Shown here piece by piece: positions 22,652 through 34,849 of a stretch of 64,000 nucleotides of DNA. The position numbers were made by a program, and so were the translations under genes. Positions within the stretch are counted from its first letter, which is position 1. Each line of letters opens with the position of its first letter. The notes under the pieces are model-generated. The model searched no databases. It saw nothing but the letters and a program-made list of their open reading frames with translations, and was not told the DNA's origin. The DNA is from Euryodendron excelsum (taxonomy: Eukaryota > Streptophyta > Magnoliopsida > Ericales > Pentaphylacaceae): the NCBI GenBank assembly GCA_033060915.1, contig CM065392.1:7339501-7403500 (forward strand), written 5' to 3'.

Positions 22652-25087
22652 ATTATATAGACGTATATATTCTATGCAGTGATCGGACTTCGGAGTGCCT
22701 AATTTAGCAATTTAGGCTGAACTTTTGTTGAGGGTTGCGTACGATAGCAACTAGTAGCTGGAATTAGAATTATACTGTGTGCGTACGTTAGCAACCATGT
22801 GCTGGAAGCAGTGGAAATATATGTGCAGGAGAATTCACTGCTGGTTTCTTATTTCCGCCGGTGGTGACCTGTGGAGGGAAGTGGCAACTGGTACACTACG
22901 CCACCGGCGTGTTGCGGCAGCTTGCGCCGGGGAGAAGGAACCAGCGGCGTAAAGTAGAGAGTACTGGGTTACTTGACGCGTTTCAGTACTATAGCGAGGC
23001 TCGTTTTGACACGTGGCGTTAGATTATAGTTCTCTGCAAACGCGTTACTGGGAATGGGGCCATGCGTGCGATGTAATGACAATAGTACCCCTCTGTTGAT
23101 GTATCTTCTTTATTAGGGTTTGTGACTGTTATGGTAATTTTCTATCTTTTAGAGATACACTTCGGTACGGGTGGATAGGATCCCGCGTTTCTTTACTCAA
23201 AGTAATGTGCGTGTGGGTCCACGGGATGTTTTTGTGGCCCCTTCGATCTCTCGATCGAATGATTTGGAATTGGGCTAATTGGCGGGTAAAATAATTTGAC
23301 GTGTTTGATATCATGAAAATGAAAAATCTAGAAATTCACTTTCTGGTGATAAATTAAATTTTGTTCACTACTTTCAAAATATGAAATTTATTAAATTTGG
23401 TATATGGCATTTAGAGTCTATTATGTTCAATGTCTACACAAATTTCGAATTACTTCCAGATCTTGAATTAGTTTTTTATTTTTATTTTTTAAGTGTAAAT
23501 CTTGAATTAGTTGATTCAAGATGACGTAATTAAATTTGCGCAGCGGCACAAACGATTTGATCTTATTTTTTGGATCATGTAGAATTGTTGCTAATATTTA
23601 TTCTTTTTTTTTTTGGGGTAAAATAATTATTGGAAAACAGGACCAAAGGAATTCACTGCTGTGTATTACAGTCTTCAGAGCTGGAGGGTATGTTAATGTC
23701 ATCTAATTTTATATGTGAGCATTAATTCTGATCTGTTGATATCTTGATGATTTAAATTTTCTTTTGGAATTTGTTGTTTTAGGCAATATTTGAGCAATTC
23801 GATAGGGACCGGAGTGGAAAAATTGATTATGGAGAATTGCAACAGGCGCTAATTAGCCTAGGATTTGCTGTATCACCCATTGTTTTGGAATTGCTAGTCT
23901 CTAAGTTCGATAAGACTGGTGGAAAGACCAGGGCCATTGAATATGACAATTTCATTGAGTGTTGTCTCACCGTTAAGGTATGCTTGCAGCAAATTTATCA
24001 TCTTCATCACTAGATATTATAGAGACATTTTTATATACTTCTCGTCCTAGTTTTGTGACATGAGACACCCTTGTATGGGACATGGTGAGTCCAAGACTCA
24101 AAAAATTGGCTTGGTTAACCTGAGAAAGGAATGTGTTGGCTTTTGTATTTAATACTATGTTTGGATCTTGAATTCATTTTATGGGTACCAAACAGGAAAA
24201 AAAATAAAAATTAGATTCTTTTACTTTATTTTATTTGCAATATTTTCCCGATCATTTTTCTTTTCGTTTTCATCCACAAATCCAAGATCTAAACATACTG
24301 TAAGTGAACTAGTAGGCTGATATGGTCTTTTGTTTTTTGATAAATAAGAGTGTAAAGCTTTATAAATAGACAGCCTTGAACCCTCTCCAATACCAAGAAC
24401 AAAAGCCAATGACCTATATATCTCCAGGCATGTACAAGCTTCTCAAAAACACAACAGAAGTGGACAAACAAGAATTAACTTTTCCTGACATCCAAAAGAG
24501 TAGGGAAATGAGAATGATTCCCTTAATATTATGAACAGAGGACTCCACTCCATCAAAAACACTAGGATTCCTCTTGGCCCAATGCATGCCACAAAGAGGG
24601 GTAACTTCCCATAGATGCTTCTCCTCCCTCATCGGGCAACCATTGCCCTGCTTAACCCTTTCCACCCCCAATGTGGTCTTTTTACTTGGGTGTTCCATTG
24701 GAATGGAGGAGGGTATTTATTTAGTTTACCCTGGCAGTGTAGTGCTACATCCAGACAGATCTCAGCTTATAAATGTTTTTCTTGGGAGACTTGGACAATA
24801 CGTTTGATACATTTAATTGGTGTGCCAAATTATTGTTCTATTGAGTTAATTGCTAGATTAATTGTTCAGAATTTTATGGGAGAGAATCAAAGGTGACTTT
24901 GAAGCCTACTGCTAGACTTAATTGAATAGTAATTTTCAGGTTTGATTGATGTATGTTTGAGTGGGATCATGTTGTTTTGCAGGGACTGACAGAGAAATTT
25001 AAGGAGAAGGACACTATGTACTCAGGATCAGCAACTTTCACTTATGAATCTTTCATGCTGACTGTGTTGCCCTTCCTCATTGCCTAG
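22138..25087 (+). CDS. Penta-EF-hand calcium-binding protein (CML48/49/50 / ALG-2-like)
   Basis: Coding exons are 22138-22609, 23641-23687, 23783-23977 and 24983-25087. All introns are GT-AG, frames join cleanly, and the total is 819 nt, giving 272 aa and TAG. Residues 1-105 are a Pro/Gly/Tyr/Ala-rich, probably disordered arm, typical of plant penta-EF-hand proteins. The first EF loop (D114-E125, DQDGSGLIDDKE) and third (D180-E191, DRDRSGKIDYGE) have canonical acidic ligands. The second (around TNTRKIG), fourth (KTGGKTRAIEYD) and fifth (SGSATFTYESF) are degenerate, as usual in this family. These proteins bind Ca2+ through two hands and dimerise by the fifth. In animals ALG-2 is an adaptor at membranes; the plant role is inferred. 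The first exon is much richer in G/C than its surroundings. The start is the only ATG giving the family's N-terminus. Confidence 0.92.
22615..22653 (+). repeat. (CT)n(AT)n microsatellite at the intron 1 donor
   Basis: CT repeats and then AT repeats begin within six bases of the intron 1 donor (GTGAGC at 22610). Length change here could affect splice-site use. Confidence 0.8.
22829..22843 (+). other. Possible 15-nt mini-exon in intron 1 of the EF-hand gene
   Basis: GAGAATTCACTGCTG is bounded by AG (22827-22828) and GT (22844-22845). Its last 13 bases are identical to 23649-23661 in true exon 2. Its length is a multiple of three and its frame fits exon 1, so inclusion would add five residues (EFTA-type) without a shift. 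The polypyrimidine signal upstream is weak. Confidence 0.25.
24325..24720 (-). mobile_element. 5'-truncated LINE remnant in intron 3 of the EF-hand gene
   Basis: On the - strand 24700-24540 reads TPLCGMHWAKRNPSVFDGVE, then a VHNIKGIILISLLFWMS-like stretch. This matches the C-terminal tail that follows the zf-RVT domain of plant LINEs ('W..W.ERN.R.F.....'). A typical LINE 3' UTR follows, ending in an A-rich run (CAAAAAACAAAAGACC on the - strand, about 24325-24342). It lies antisense to the host gene. Confidence 0.55.
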
Positions 25088-26355
25088 GATATAAAGAAGC
25101 CTCCCAAAGACTGCTGGTTTGGGTTATGATAAATGTATTCTGCTGGAAACTCTTGCTAGTACAACTTATGTTTTCTTGTAATGACTTATGGGCTGGCTTA
25201 GCTTGTTTAATAATTTTGCAATAGATGTTTTTTTCCCTTATAGCTGGATGCCCCTGCATTGGCTTTCTTCAGCATAATTTTTTCATTTGGTTGGATTTAA
25301 TTTTTAAGTAGGAAGTCATATTGAATGGAGCATACATTTGTTTTCTCTCTCTCTCTCTCTCTCTCTCTCCCCATTTGTTTCCTCTCTCTCTCTCTCTCTC
25401 CCCATTTGTTTCCTCTCTCATGGAGAAAGCTATAATTTTGGTGCCCTAGATTGGTGATGCCATCTTCTGCTCTTCATCAGCTTGGACGAGCGATTCAATC
25501 ATCTTGCTTGTTTATTGTATCTCTAGTCTGCTACTCCATGGAAAATGGCTCAATTTTAAAAAGAAAGGTGGGTTGTAAATGTGAACTTGTTTCCTTAATA
25601 CTTTATTGCAAGCTATGAAACCCATAATTTGCAAGAAAAATAAGAAAATAGAAAAAACTTTGATGACGACAATCTTCTTTGCCATTTTATCCCTACTATG
25701 ATTGTTATCAACTTTCATAGCATCAAGCTAAAGTTGGTGAACAACCCATCTGTCTTGTTAGCATTTTCTTCCCTATTACGAATGTTTCAACTTTTCAAAC
25801 CGAAATCATATCATCAAGCTAAAGTGGGTTAGAAACCCATGTAATTTGTGGTGCCAGGGATAAAATATCCACTTCTAAGAGGAACATGGTAAACAATTTG
25901 AATGTATGTACCTAAATTTCATATAAAAAGATATGCAAACAGTATATCTTCGACTATAAACTTTAGTGATACAGATTTCATTATCTATACATGAATTCCA
26001 TACATAAATATCTGTATATAAATATAAATCTCTGTTTGCGCCATGTTACTCTGCAAAAACATCTCCTTTGTTGTGACAAGGGCATGTCAAAGTCTTTCTT
26101 CATATAGGAGAACTTTCCCACACTTTCATGCAAATCAAACAGGGAGTTGAACTTAGAATCCGCATGCTAGGGTTTCACTCGTTTAAACTCTTTGTACATC
26201 TAAATTTGAAATTGGATTCAAAGATCTAAAAACTGATTAAATAAACTAAGTCAAATGAAACAGATCGCACCACTCCAAGTAGACCATGTTATGGCACCAA
26301 ACCTGTTTCTGCTTAGTTGTGATCTAATCATCATCTAAACAGTCAATGTATTAAA
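25088..26355. other. 3' flank of the EF-hand gene and spacer
   Basis: The first few hundred bases should contain the 3' UTR. A double (CT)n microsatellite lies at 25344-25417, formed by two near-identical blocks ending CCCCATTTGTTTCCTCTC. No further gene was seen before the TIR element. Confidence 0.5.
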
Positions 26356-27448
26356 GGGTGAATTTCAACTAGACCCCCTATAGTTTCACGTATTGTCAGC
26401 TAGACCTCCTTGATTTTAAAAATAGGCACCAACACCTCCTGTCGTTCCTTCCTGTTAGCTTCCGTTAAATAAGAAGGGCATTTTTTACTCTTTCCCTGCA
26501 ACACATAATTCCTCTATGACATGCCATGATTCAACAAAAATTAAAAATAGGTAATGCCACTTGAGGAAAATTATAAAAAGTCAAAAAATATTAAAAAATA
26601 GGTAAGTTGAGATAGGTTAGCATTTCTCAATGTTTTAAGCACTTTTTCATATTGTATTAATAGATAGTATAAACCATATTTTCATAAAACATTTTTAGAG
26701 TGTAAAAATATTTTTTTATTTGGTCCAAACTTGTGTACACCCTCAATTTTTTAGTTTTTATTTCGGTCCAAACTAATGTAAAAACATATTTTTTGTTTTG
26801 TCTTACTAGTGAGAAACTTATAATTTTTGTTTTGTTTCGAAACAACGTGAAAATATCTATTTACTTACACTGTGAAAAAGTTCAAAACATAGGAAGTGAC
26901 TTATATTTGACTCTCTCCAGACCCATAGTGTAGGAGCTTCGTGCATTAGACTAACTTTTTTTTTTTTTAAATTTTTCTATTTTATTTTGTAATTTGGGTC
27001 TAGACTAGTGTAAGGAATAATTTTTTCTTTTTGGTCCAAACTAGTATAACATTATAGTCAATGTGTTTATAACCTAGGCCATTTTATTGGTCAATAGATT
27101 TAGTTGCTGAGATAGTTAAAGACTCACTAATACTAATGCCAAAATCTCATATGACTTAGTGTGTTGATAGCAAATCAAAGAAATTTTATAAATTAATTAA
27201 CAGCCATTGTATCATGGGTTTTTCTTTTTTATTTTTATTCTTATTATCCAAATAAGAGCATAATCAGCATTTTATGGGGTCAAAGTAGTCAACAAAGGAA
27301 ATCTTACTACCAGATCTAAGGGTAGGGGGTATGTCTGCCGATATAACAAAACTATAAGAGGTGTAAGTGCTTATTTTTAAAATTAAGAGGGTCTGACTGC
27401 CGATAGATGAAACTAGAGGGTCTAGCTAAAATTCACCCATGTATTAAA
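26346..27448. mobile_element. Mutator-like non-autonomous TIR element with 10-bp target duplication
   Basis: The body is 26356-27438 (1083 bp). Long terminal inverted repeats of about 85 bp begin GGGTGAATTT; the left arm is about 26356-26440 and the right about 27354-27438. Identical ATGTATTAAA flanks both ends (26346-26355 and 27439-27448). Long TIRs with 9-10 bp target duplications are the mark of Mutator-like elements. No transposase is encoded and the interior is AT-rich, so it would need a helper. It ends about 30 bases from the conserved 3' flank of the carbonic anhydrase gene. Confidence 0.8.
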
Positions 27449-27908
27449 CTAAGGTGAATTTAACAAAGTAATATGCACCAGTGCTAAAGTCATTCCTCAA
27501 AATAATGCTAGTGTAGTTGGTATTGAATGGCTATTCGCTGTATGAAAGGGCGATAAAAGAAAAGTGAGAAGGAAAAAGAAATGACATAAAATAAAAAAAT
27601 GTAGTGTTGTATGATAAGTTTTTCATCTGTTAGAACATGTGGCCTGTATCTATATGCAAGATCTGGATGTAGATTTTGTTTCTATTTTGTTCTTTTATCT
27701 ATAATAAAACCATATCTGAAAGGTTGCCTCAAGCAAATTATACACTCTGGAGAGGTTTCAACTGCTTAACTTTCGATATTGTGAAGAAGACTGTGTGAAG
27801 TTTAGGTAACCTAGAGGACATGTATTGAGTTTATGCAGCACTTTTGATTAACAAATAGTATATGGTTCTAAAGTTACTTTACTTGTAGTTTTGCCCAAAA
27901 AAATCATG

Positions 27909-27934
27909 AGAGAGAGAGAGAGAGAGAGAGAGAG
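27909..27934. repeat. (AG)13 microsatellite, 3' flank of carbonic anhydrase gene 1
   Basis: It occupies the same position relative to the last exon as the longer tracts at 43275-43339 and 44479-44586. Confidence 0.85.
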
Positions 27935-28051
27935 TTACACACCGCTAGACGACAAAAATTGGTATGGACATGAGTCACGCATAATCTATATGCCCACATT
28001 ACTTCTTTAAGAATAATGCATCACAAGTGCCTTCTATTAATAACCAAGTCT

Positions 28052-28057
28052 TTTATT
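28052..28057 (-). terminator. Candidate poly(A) signal of carbonic anhydrase gene 1
   Basis: AATAAA on the - strand lies about 85 bases after the stop codon. The same hexamer is kept at the matching place after the orphan exon (about 43433) and after gene 2 (about 44708). Confidence 0.4.
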
Positions 28058-28140
28058 CACATCATTTTAACATGGAAGAAGACAATACCATCCAAGATCT
28101 ACTTCATTCCATGGAGAAACTTTAGTTGTAAAATAAAGTT

Positions 28141-31100
28141 CTAACTGGAACCTCCATCGACTCCGGGATTGTATAACAAAATCTTTCTTCCATCAGGTTC
28201 TTGAATTGGCCTTGCATTTGCCTCAAATCCCTGAAAAAGCACAAACCAACACACGGGTCAAAACCTAAACAACGAAAAATGTTAATGTTATGCACGACAA
28301 AATTTTCAATAACTTTGGGAAGAAGTTCGACATCAAATAAAACCAAGGTATTTTACACACTGGTGTTTCATGTTTTTAGTTTGTTTCAGAATTAATTTAA
28401 TCGAAATAACTCATCTCAGAAACGCTTACATCGTGGACAGCATCCCTTAATGCATGAACTTGCTCCCTTGAAACTGTTCTCACCTACAGAAGGGTAATGG
28501 TACATTAATAGGCTGTGAAGGACACACAAATCTTTTTTTTTTTTTTTTAAATGAAAGAAGAAGTTAAAGACTCTAACCTTGTTGACTATTGTCCAAATAA
28601 CACCCTCTGTGCATGGAGGAACAGTAAGAGAACCAATATATCTGTAGTATTTTCTGCTCCCAAACTTGATATCACCCGGATTAACAATCCCTAAGTCTTT
28701 TTCTTCTTTAACAATTGATCTGATGTGGCCTATCAGCTATTAGAAAAGAAAATTTCGAAAATCAGTCTAAAATAATTATATCAATTATAGTTTCAAAACT
28801 CATATCAAATTCTCCAAGTAAAATGAATTTCAAAATTACTTTACAATTGCTCGTTTCACCGTCTCCATACACATAAATGTGAAGCTATAGACAAATGAAC
28901 AAAAAGGAACTGGAGTGATCACCTTCATTTATCAAGAATAGCTCTTACTTATATATCACCACTTAAAATGTATAGTTTTGGCTAGTTCTTTACGATGAAT
29001 CAATGGCCTACTACAGCATATCAAATCAAAGCATACAGAGAGGACATGTACTTTAACTATAATGCAAGAGAAGCATATTACTACCCCAGTTGTTTTCTTT
29101 TCTGGAAAATATAAAACAAAGGGCCGTCGTATACTATGTACCCCAATATAGCATGCACAGTGTAAGAAAGGGGGCTATTATGTAAGCAAAAAAGAATGTG
29201 ACCTGAGGAGCCAAAGGAAATAAGAGAAACCTATCTCATTACCTTTGCAAGGAAAGGATCAGGATGACCATATTTGTATATAATTGCAACAACAGCTATA
29301 CTTCCATTCGAGCTTAGATGAACAATGTGTAGCTCCAAATGGTACCTGCAAAAAATTAGGTGGAATAGGGTTGGAAATATATATGCAACTATCTGAAAAT
29401 GAAAGAAACAGGAAGAGTACTATTGGCAGAGGCATAGGCTCCATATGTCAAAATACCCAACAAACTTCCTTTAGAGACCGGGAACAAAAAAAGGAAAAGA
29501 TAAGAAACCTTGTTCCATTGAAGGTGTGCTCAGAAGGAGAATGCCAATGACACTGTAGCAGTTTATATTCAGTTCCATTTATCCTAATTTTTCCAGCATC
29601 CCCTTTCCATACAACCTGAAAGAACATAGCGGGCGTAATGTTAATGACATTGGCATTTTTATGGCACATAAAAGGAACCCAAACAGTTGGGTTTCTTCTT
29701 TGCTTGAGCAGACTTCCTCAATTTGAAAACATCAAGCGATCCTGTACTGTTATGACACATTACATGCAACCGAGTATAACCATATATTACCGTGACCAAA
29801 ATATGTCATGTTTGTCAATAATGCATGCCCAGTTATGGTCATAGCTTCAAATGGTCAGAAATTGATTACACCTATGACTAGTTTTGCATATGCAAAATTG
29901 CCTGCTTAAAGTTAATCACAGACTAATTTTAAAGTATTTTTAATCCATTGATTGGAAAGTCAAGTAGGTAGTACATGCATTGACTCGACTGAACTGCCAT
30001 GCCTCAATCTAAGCAAGTTTATAAATATTGTGTATATAAAAAAATTAGGAACATATATTAAAGTACGTATGGCAGTTTGCAAGTATTGTACCCAAATAAA
30101 ACAAAAAACACACGTTAAAACCATGAGGTAGCTTACAGAAATATCATGTCCCCTATTTTTAACTATTGCAGGAGCTGGCTTGTAACCCTTTTTCAATTTC
30201 CCCAGATTAGGAAAAACTTGCACTCTTTGGTCAAGAAGATCGATGGGAGACTGCATTTTCCCATTGTTACAAGCTTTCCAATGCTGATCAACCTGGCCCC
30301 ATTTTCTTGGTCCTTTACCAGTTCCCTCCACATACGTGAAAGGTGTTTCATCATCTGTTTGTCCCCACAAATTAACAATATATGAGTTCAAATAATAAGA
30401 GAAAATCGTACAGGAGGCAACAAAAGATACATACAAGAACTAAAATAATAACAATCGACAATAAATATATACATATATATATATAGATATAATTCACCAC
30501 TTTTAGGCTGGCATCCCAAAATGAAGCAGATTTAAACACGAACGCTTAAAAGCAATATTTAAGTGCAAGGCATAACAAAATTCAGAAGACTTCTTCGTTT
30601 CTTTCTTCTCAAGTGTAAATTAAACAAAGACAGTTGATCATGGTTGAAAAAGGATACTAGGAAAAATGAAAAAAAATAAATATACAGATATATCTTAGCT
30701 GAATTGAAGGCGCTATAGTCCGGATCCAGTAATCTTTTTGATATATAATATATGGTTTAGCTTTAGAAACAAAGTAATGGACAAAATTTATTCATTGTAA
30801 ATCAGATAAAATATAAAGCTTTTGCTTTATCTGTTGCCGAGCATAAAGAGAAGACTCACAAAGAGGGCAAGAATAAAACATAAATAACTGTTCACAAATT
30901 GAAAGTCATCATTTACGACACTCTTTTCCTGAAAAAAGAAATCAAGCAGCTTTCGGTTGAACCAACTTTGAATATTGCAGGGTGACCAAAGCTCCAGATG
31001 CCATTGGAATGCAGTGCATAAATCAATAAAAAATGTGAAGCTCAATGTGACAAGCCGACAACGGTCACTCAATCTACGACAGCATCTAGTCAATTGGCAA

Positions 31101-31845
31101 ATAAGACAACTGGCGCTGGTGAGAAAACCATAAAACAATGCATATGTTTATATGTATATTATAGGTTCCATGTTGTCACTACACATGTATCTATGATTTT
31201 TGTATGTATCAGCACTTACCCTCTTAGATTTGACTATATGATACTGATGCTTTACTAGAAAACTGATAGGCTGTTTTAAAATGGAGTTAAATCAAAAGGA
31301 CAAATTATCAGAAAAATGGGATTTTGAATATCATGAACAGATTTCCCTGTTCCTGAAACGTTTCACATGAACCTCGTAACTTAAATTGTGATTGTGGGTT
31401 TTGTGTGCGTCTAGAGAGAGAGAGAGAGAGAGAGAGAGATTTCAGAAATTTCAAACCATTTATGATTGTAGTTTTGTCACAACCATCAGTGAAAGAAAGG
31501 GTATTTCTCAAAATGTCAGTTACTTAAATTACAAACTTCAAAAGTAGGAAAACAATAGATCAAACTCAATAACACAAAATCGACACATGAATTCAGAACA
31601 AACCCAATATCTTCAATGAAGAAATAATGGTGCTTTACAAATACAAGAAGGCAGAACAACGGGAGAATCTTACAGAAACATAGATACATTCATAAATACA
31701 TATGTATATAAATGGAGAGAGAGAGAGAGATCTTACCAACTTCAGATTCAAAAGCATTGCAGATGGAGAAGAGGGTATGCGACGAAAGAATGAAAAAAGT
31801 GGAGAAGAGAGAGAGGAGACATGGGTTGAGGGTGTACATGGCCAT
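28141..31845 (-). CDS. Alpha-type carbonic anhydrase, copy 1
   Basis: Coding exons from 5' to 3' on the - strand are 31845-31737, 30354-30137, 29615-29509, 29345-29243, 28736-28578, 28483-28430 and 28230-28141. All junctions are GT-AG and in phase, giving 840 nt and 279 aa. The enzyme interconverts CO2 and bicarbonate. Residues 1 to about 31 form a signal peptide, so it enters the secretory route. Zinc ligands are H132, H134 ([10 protein letters not shown]) and H151 (ELHIVH). The proton-shuttle equivalent is H106 (NRGHDI), the gate residues are E138 and T217 (SLTVPPC), and C65 and C221 can form the conserved disulfide. It is close to plant ACA7-type proteins. It differs from copy 2 (44792-48747) at about 36 of 279 residues by hand alignment. 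A TATA tract lies about 85-100 bases upstream. Confidence 0.93.
31412..31439. repeat. (AG)14 microsatellite in intron 1 of carbonic anhydrase gene 1
   Basis: The homologous site in gene 2 (48263-48329) has about 33 repeats. Confidence 0.85.
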
Positions 31846-31926
31846 GGTTGCTGCCTTTCGGTATTCAAAAGGTGCTTACTACTTGTGCAGCAGAGCTTGA
31901 CGGACCTTAGATCAGATGGAGTGTTG

Positions 31927-31946
31927 CATATATATATATATATATA
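31927..31946 (-). promoter_or_regulatory. TATA-type AT tract upstream of carbonic anhydrase gene 1
   Basis: A run of TA dinucleotides lies 82-100 bases upstream of the start codon, bordered by GTTGCA on the + strand. Gene 2 has the same arrangement at 48826-48845, so it is the best TATA candidate for both. Confidence 0.5.
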
Positions 31947-32242
31947 GAGTATATTTAGTCTGCGAAGGAAAGACACTATTGATTCACTTTTTTTTTGATA
32001 CATCAGAAATAAGACACTATTGATTCACACCAAAACACACATGCTTCAGAGTTCGGACAATGGACAATGGGTCGGAGCAACACAGGATCGTTGAACACCA
32101 ATGTTATATAACTTATATAAGTTATAATGTGTTAGTCCGAGATACTGGAGAAGTTGAGAGGTGTCTAAGCTGTTTGGAACACTTCGATCGTAATATCAAA
32201 AAGAAAAAAAAGGTGTTGATATGACTCATTTAATTGTATTCA

Positions 32243-32454
32243 GGGCGGATTTGGTATATTTTTTTTAGTTTTATTGTTTATAAACAAAAAAAAAAAAAAA
32301 AAGTAAAATTTTTCAACTTGTTTGCTTTTATATAAATTAAGACTAGTAGAAAGCACAAAACTAAGAAAAAAAAGAACTAAAAAATTAACTTTTTTATTTA
32401 TAAATAAAAAATTCACGCTAAAAAAATTTAAAATAATATTTACCAAACGAACCT
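32243..32454. mobile_element. MITE, TTTGG-ended family, copy 3
   Basis: Ends GGGCGGATTTGGTA and, inverted, AGGTTCGTTTGGTAAA. The core again carries TTGTTTATAAAC and TTTATTTATAAATAAA palindromes. It lies about 400 bases upstream of the carbonic anhydrase gene 1 start. Confidence 0.65.
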
Positions 32455-32709
32455 AAATATACTCAAGTTACAGGACATATGTAGCCTTGGCTGGGTTGTA
32501 AATCTTAATCTGAATCTGGTCGGGCCCAAAATTTAACCAGGCTTGGTCTCATGGCCTATATTGCAATCACAAATCATAAAAAGTCAATGTGGGCCTAATT
32601 AATAATTTTAATACGAATGACGAAAAAATTATTCATTAGCTTTGAAAGAAAGAAAAAATATTATTATTACTCTTATGTTTTGAAAATAAAAATACGAAAA
32701 AAATTTAGT

Positions 32710-33080
32710 CTTTTCAAAGAGGTATCAATCATGTCGGCAATGAGACCATGGTCAATTTGATTAGAAGGGTTCTCAAGAATTGCAAGCTCTTCATTTTGGT
32801 CATTCCTTATCTTAGCTAGCGCATCAATACACTGGTTTCCTTATTTGTAGATGTTCCTAATCTGGCAATGGTCACAGTTAAGAAAGAACTTGGAGACTTC
32901 CACCAAAGCTCTGAAGGTGAAACTCTAGTTTCATCCTTCTTGGATAGCTGTCACAACCTCTGGGAGTCTGTCTCAATCTCAATATCTAGCATGCCTCCTT
33001 GAAAAATTATTGACATTCCTTTCTGTATTTTCCCTTATATAGAGAAGGGTAATTATCATTTTTGCACAAGACTGAGCTAG
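32710..33080 (-). pseudogene. RNase H domain fragment (RVT_3 type, LINE- or plant-repeat-derived)
   Basis: On the - strand, with two or three frame changes, one reads MLDIEIETDSQRL, then SPSELWW, then CDHCQIRNIYK*GNQCIDAL followed by AKIRN. This matches the C-terminal half of the RNase H-like domain widespread in plant repeats ('E.DS..V', then 'R..N..AD.LA'). There is no intact frame and no upstream RT, so it is an isolated fossil. Confidence 0.55.
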
Positions 33081-34849
33081 GCTACCACTCAGCTGTAGGG
33101 CCTTAAATTATGACAAAATTCCCACTTTTAAGTGTTAACATTTAGTTTTGTTCTTTTCCTTAATTATGGGGAAACATGAGAAAAGGAGGAAGGAAAAGAC
33201 AAAAACAAGTAGAAAACATAAATATAAATTATGAAGTTGAATGTGAGAGCTATGTACTGGCACACTGTGATCCTCTACTTCTGTTTTAGAACTTAGATTT
33301 AGTAAAGGAAAGATGAAAAGGAAAGAAAGTGGAAAGGAAATTTGTTTTACTTTACGATATTTTTCCCACTTAAACAAATATTTGATTAACAAATTCTAAC
33401 GTATTTTCATTCTATTTTTTTTCCTCATTGTTTTTTATGGTAACCACATAAAGGATAATTATTTCTACACATTTTCATTTTCCCCCACGAAAAAAAAAAA
33501 GATGAACGAAACACAATCTAATAAGTTGTATATTTAAGAATCAATGTGATCAGATGAGACCAAATTAGAGTTTTATTCTGCTTGTCTCTTGATTGCTTTT
33601 CATGAATTTTTTATTCTATTAACTATGAAATATATAGTTGGATGTTGATGTAATTGAGGTTTGTCTTATTCGAATGCGGAACCGAATTGAAGCAACCAAC
33701 ATATGAGTTGTGCATCACTTACATTTAGTGATTACATTTAGTCCTGTAAACAGTCTAATCGAATTGAGTTGTAGGTTATTTAAGTTTGATTTGATATATT
33801 AAACAATATTTAAAATGTGTTTAAATTTTGTTTGTTTTATTTTTGAACCGATTTCAAACGAGTTTTAATTGAGTCAAGCTCAAATAATTTTATTTTTTTT
33901 AGTTTTATAGAGCTGAGTTCATAAAATTTTTGAGTTTTGTAATATGTTTAAGTTTAATTTATTTACATAACGAACCGATATTAAATGAGCTTTTTACGAG
34001 TCGAGCTCGAGAAGTTAGGTTCGTTTTTACAACCGTACTTGCATTGTTAAACAACACTTAAATTTTGCTAAAGAAACCTAGAAAGACAATTAATGGTGTT
34101 AATATCATGGTAGCTTTAGTCATTGCCAGCTAGCATGCCATCATTTTTACAACATTATTCCCAATTGACTCTCCTGTGTGGCTTATTAGATCTCCTATTT
34201 ATGATCCTTTTTCAATTATCAGTGACTGGATGCTAAAATTCTATACTTCAGAGTTCAGACTACCAATGTGGAAATTATTTCCTAATTTAGGATTGGGGAA
34301 ACCAAGGATCAAGGTCCATTTAAGTTTGACTTCATACATTACGATTCCATGGGTTTTTTGATTGCAAATTTTATTTTATTCTATTTAGGAGAAGGTATTG
34401 GAATTACTCTCTCTCTCTCTTTCAAGATCTTCAACATGGAAGTTAATCAAAATTTAGCAACTTAACTTAATTTGGAGAAGAAAATGAAACTTTACACCCT
34501 AATTGCGCCTGTCATTTTATGGTCACGTTTTGGAAAGTTCATTATTCTCTACACTTGGTATTAGAGTAGATTCTTCATTTTGAGTTTCATTCATGGAGGT
34601 TGCTACATTGGAGATGGCTACATTGAGCATAATGTGAGCCATTCAAAGAGAAAAAAAGCTACCTATCACCATACTCTGCCAAGAGTGAGAGCTACCAAAG
34701 ACGACAATGAATGAAGTATGGTGACCTGTCACAGTACTGGTGGCCTGAGCCCCAATGTTATGGCCGTGTACTGGACTATCTTAATAAACGCTGAGAACCG
34801 TGTTATGACACGTTCTATTATACAAGAGTACTAACAGGAACCGTGTTAT
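33081..34849. other. Non-coding spacer
   Basis: No gene is seen. Text such as GAGTCGAGCTCGAG and CGAACCGATATTAAATGAGC near 33960-34020 is typical of old dispersed plant repeats. Confidence 0.35.

Noticed and set aside
31702..31947. + strand open frames across carbonic anhydrase exon 1
   Set aside because: They are antisense to a well-supported signal-peptide exon with a proper donor and have Lys/Glu/Arg bias from the GA repeat.
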